Of a DNA stretch of 13,145 bases, positions 13,053 through 13,145 are shown in pieces (the first letter of the stretch is position 1; the number at the start of each line of letters is the position of its first letter). The notes below the pieces were generated by a model that ran no database searches, was not told the DNA's origin, and saw only the letters and a program-made list of their open reading frames with translations. This DNA comes from Pyrodictiaceae archaeon. GTDB taxonomy: Archaea > Thermoproteota > Thermoprotei_A > Sulfolobales > Pyrodictiaceae. A program made the position numbers and the translations under genes. The stretch lies in assembly GCA_027046105.1 (NCBI GenBank), contig JALTZQ010000138.1, positions 1-13,145 on the forward strand, read 5' to 3'.

Positions 13053-13145
13053 ATGGAGCAACTTGCGAAGAAGAGGAGGAAAACCAGTGATATACTTACA
13101 GACATGCTCTATGATGGAGATGACGAGCTTAATGAATGGCTTAGC
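13053..13145 (+). CDS. Start of an unrecognised gene, cut by the window edge
   Basis: 31 residues are visible from ATG 13053 to the edge: a basic start (MEQLAKKRRKTSDILTDMLY) and then an acidic stretch (DGDDELNEWLS). The frame has no stop to the edge, and codon choice (AAG, AGG, ATA, CTT) matches the neighbours. GGGGGAAG upstream is a likely ribosome-binding site. Too little is present to name a family; the charged, helical N-terminus would suit a soluble protein. The 140 bases between it and the ABC operon contain an A/T-rich stretch and the hairpin listed separately. Confidence 0.5.
   Translation, partial: MEQLAKKRRKTSDILTDMLYDGDDELNEWLS

Overview
The window looks like a piece of a hyperthermophilic crenarchaeal chromosome, most likely of the Desulfurococcales/Pyrodictiaceae type (inference). 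The evidence is about 50% GC, heavy use of AGG/AGA Arg and ATA Ile codons, frequent GTG and TTG starts, archaeal TATA-like boxes instead of bacterial -10/-35 pairs, very short or absent gaps between genes, and protein families typical of Crenarchaeota. I see no rRNA, recognisable tRNA, CRISPR array or insertion sequence.

Left part (1-3017): a regulator with an N-terminal HTH runs off the left edge on the minus strand. It is divergent from a small cupin gene. The cupin gene is convergent, with no spacer, to a minus-strand radical SAM/HhH protein of the putative DNA modification or repair family (COG4277-like). Divergent from that is an unrecognised 218-residue protein. After it comes a GC-rich block full of inverted repeats (about 3019-3150), the best candidate here for an undescribed RNA or structured element.

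Middle (3018-7189): a phytoene-dehydrogenase-like FAD oxidoreductase (+) ends on a shared TTAA with a minus-strand SRPBCC-domain protein. The C-terminal domain of that protein resembles part of the unrecognised 218-residue protein. Divergent from the SRPBCC gene is a polytopic membrane protein of the dolichol/phytol kinase family. Two G/C-rich hairpins follow, then ribB, which makes the four-carbon riboflavin precursor. The oxidoreductase and the polyprenol-kinase-like gene together suggest isoprenoid lipid metabolism, but this is inference from family and position.

Right part (7190-12912): a complete five-gene operon for an oligopeptide/oligosaccharide (Dpp/Opp-type) ABC importer: N-terminally anchored solute-binding protein with a Pro/Thr/Ser stalk, two permeases and two ATPases. 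It has a clear TATA box with inverted repeats around the inferred start of transcription. The ligand cannot be read from sequence; crenarchaeal members of this class carry peptides or oligosaccharides. At the right edge a new plus-strand gene begins, and its ribosome-binding site lies inside a hairpin.
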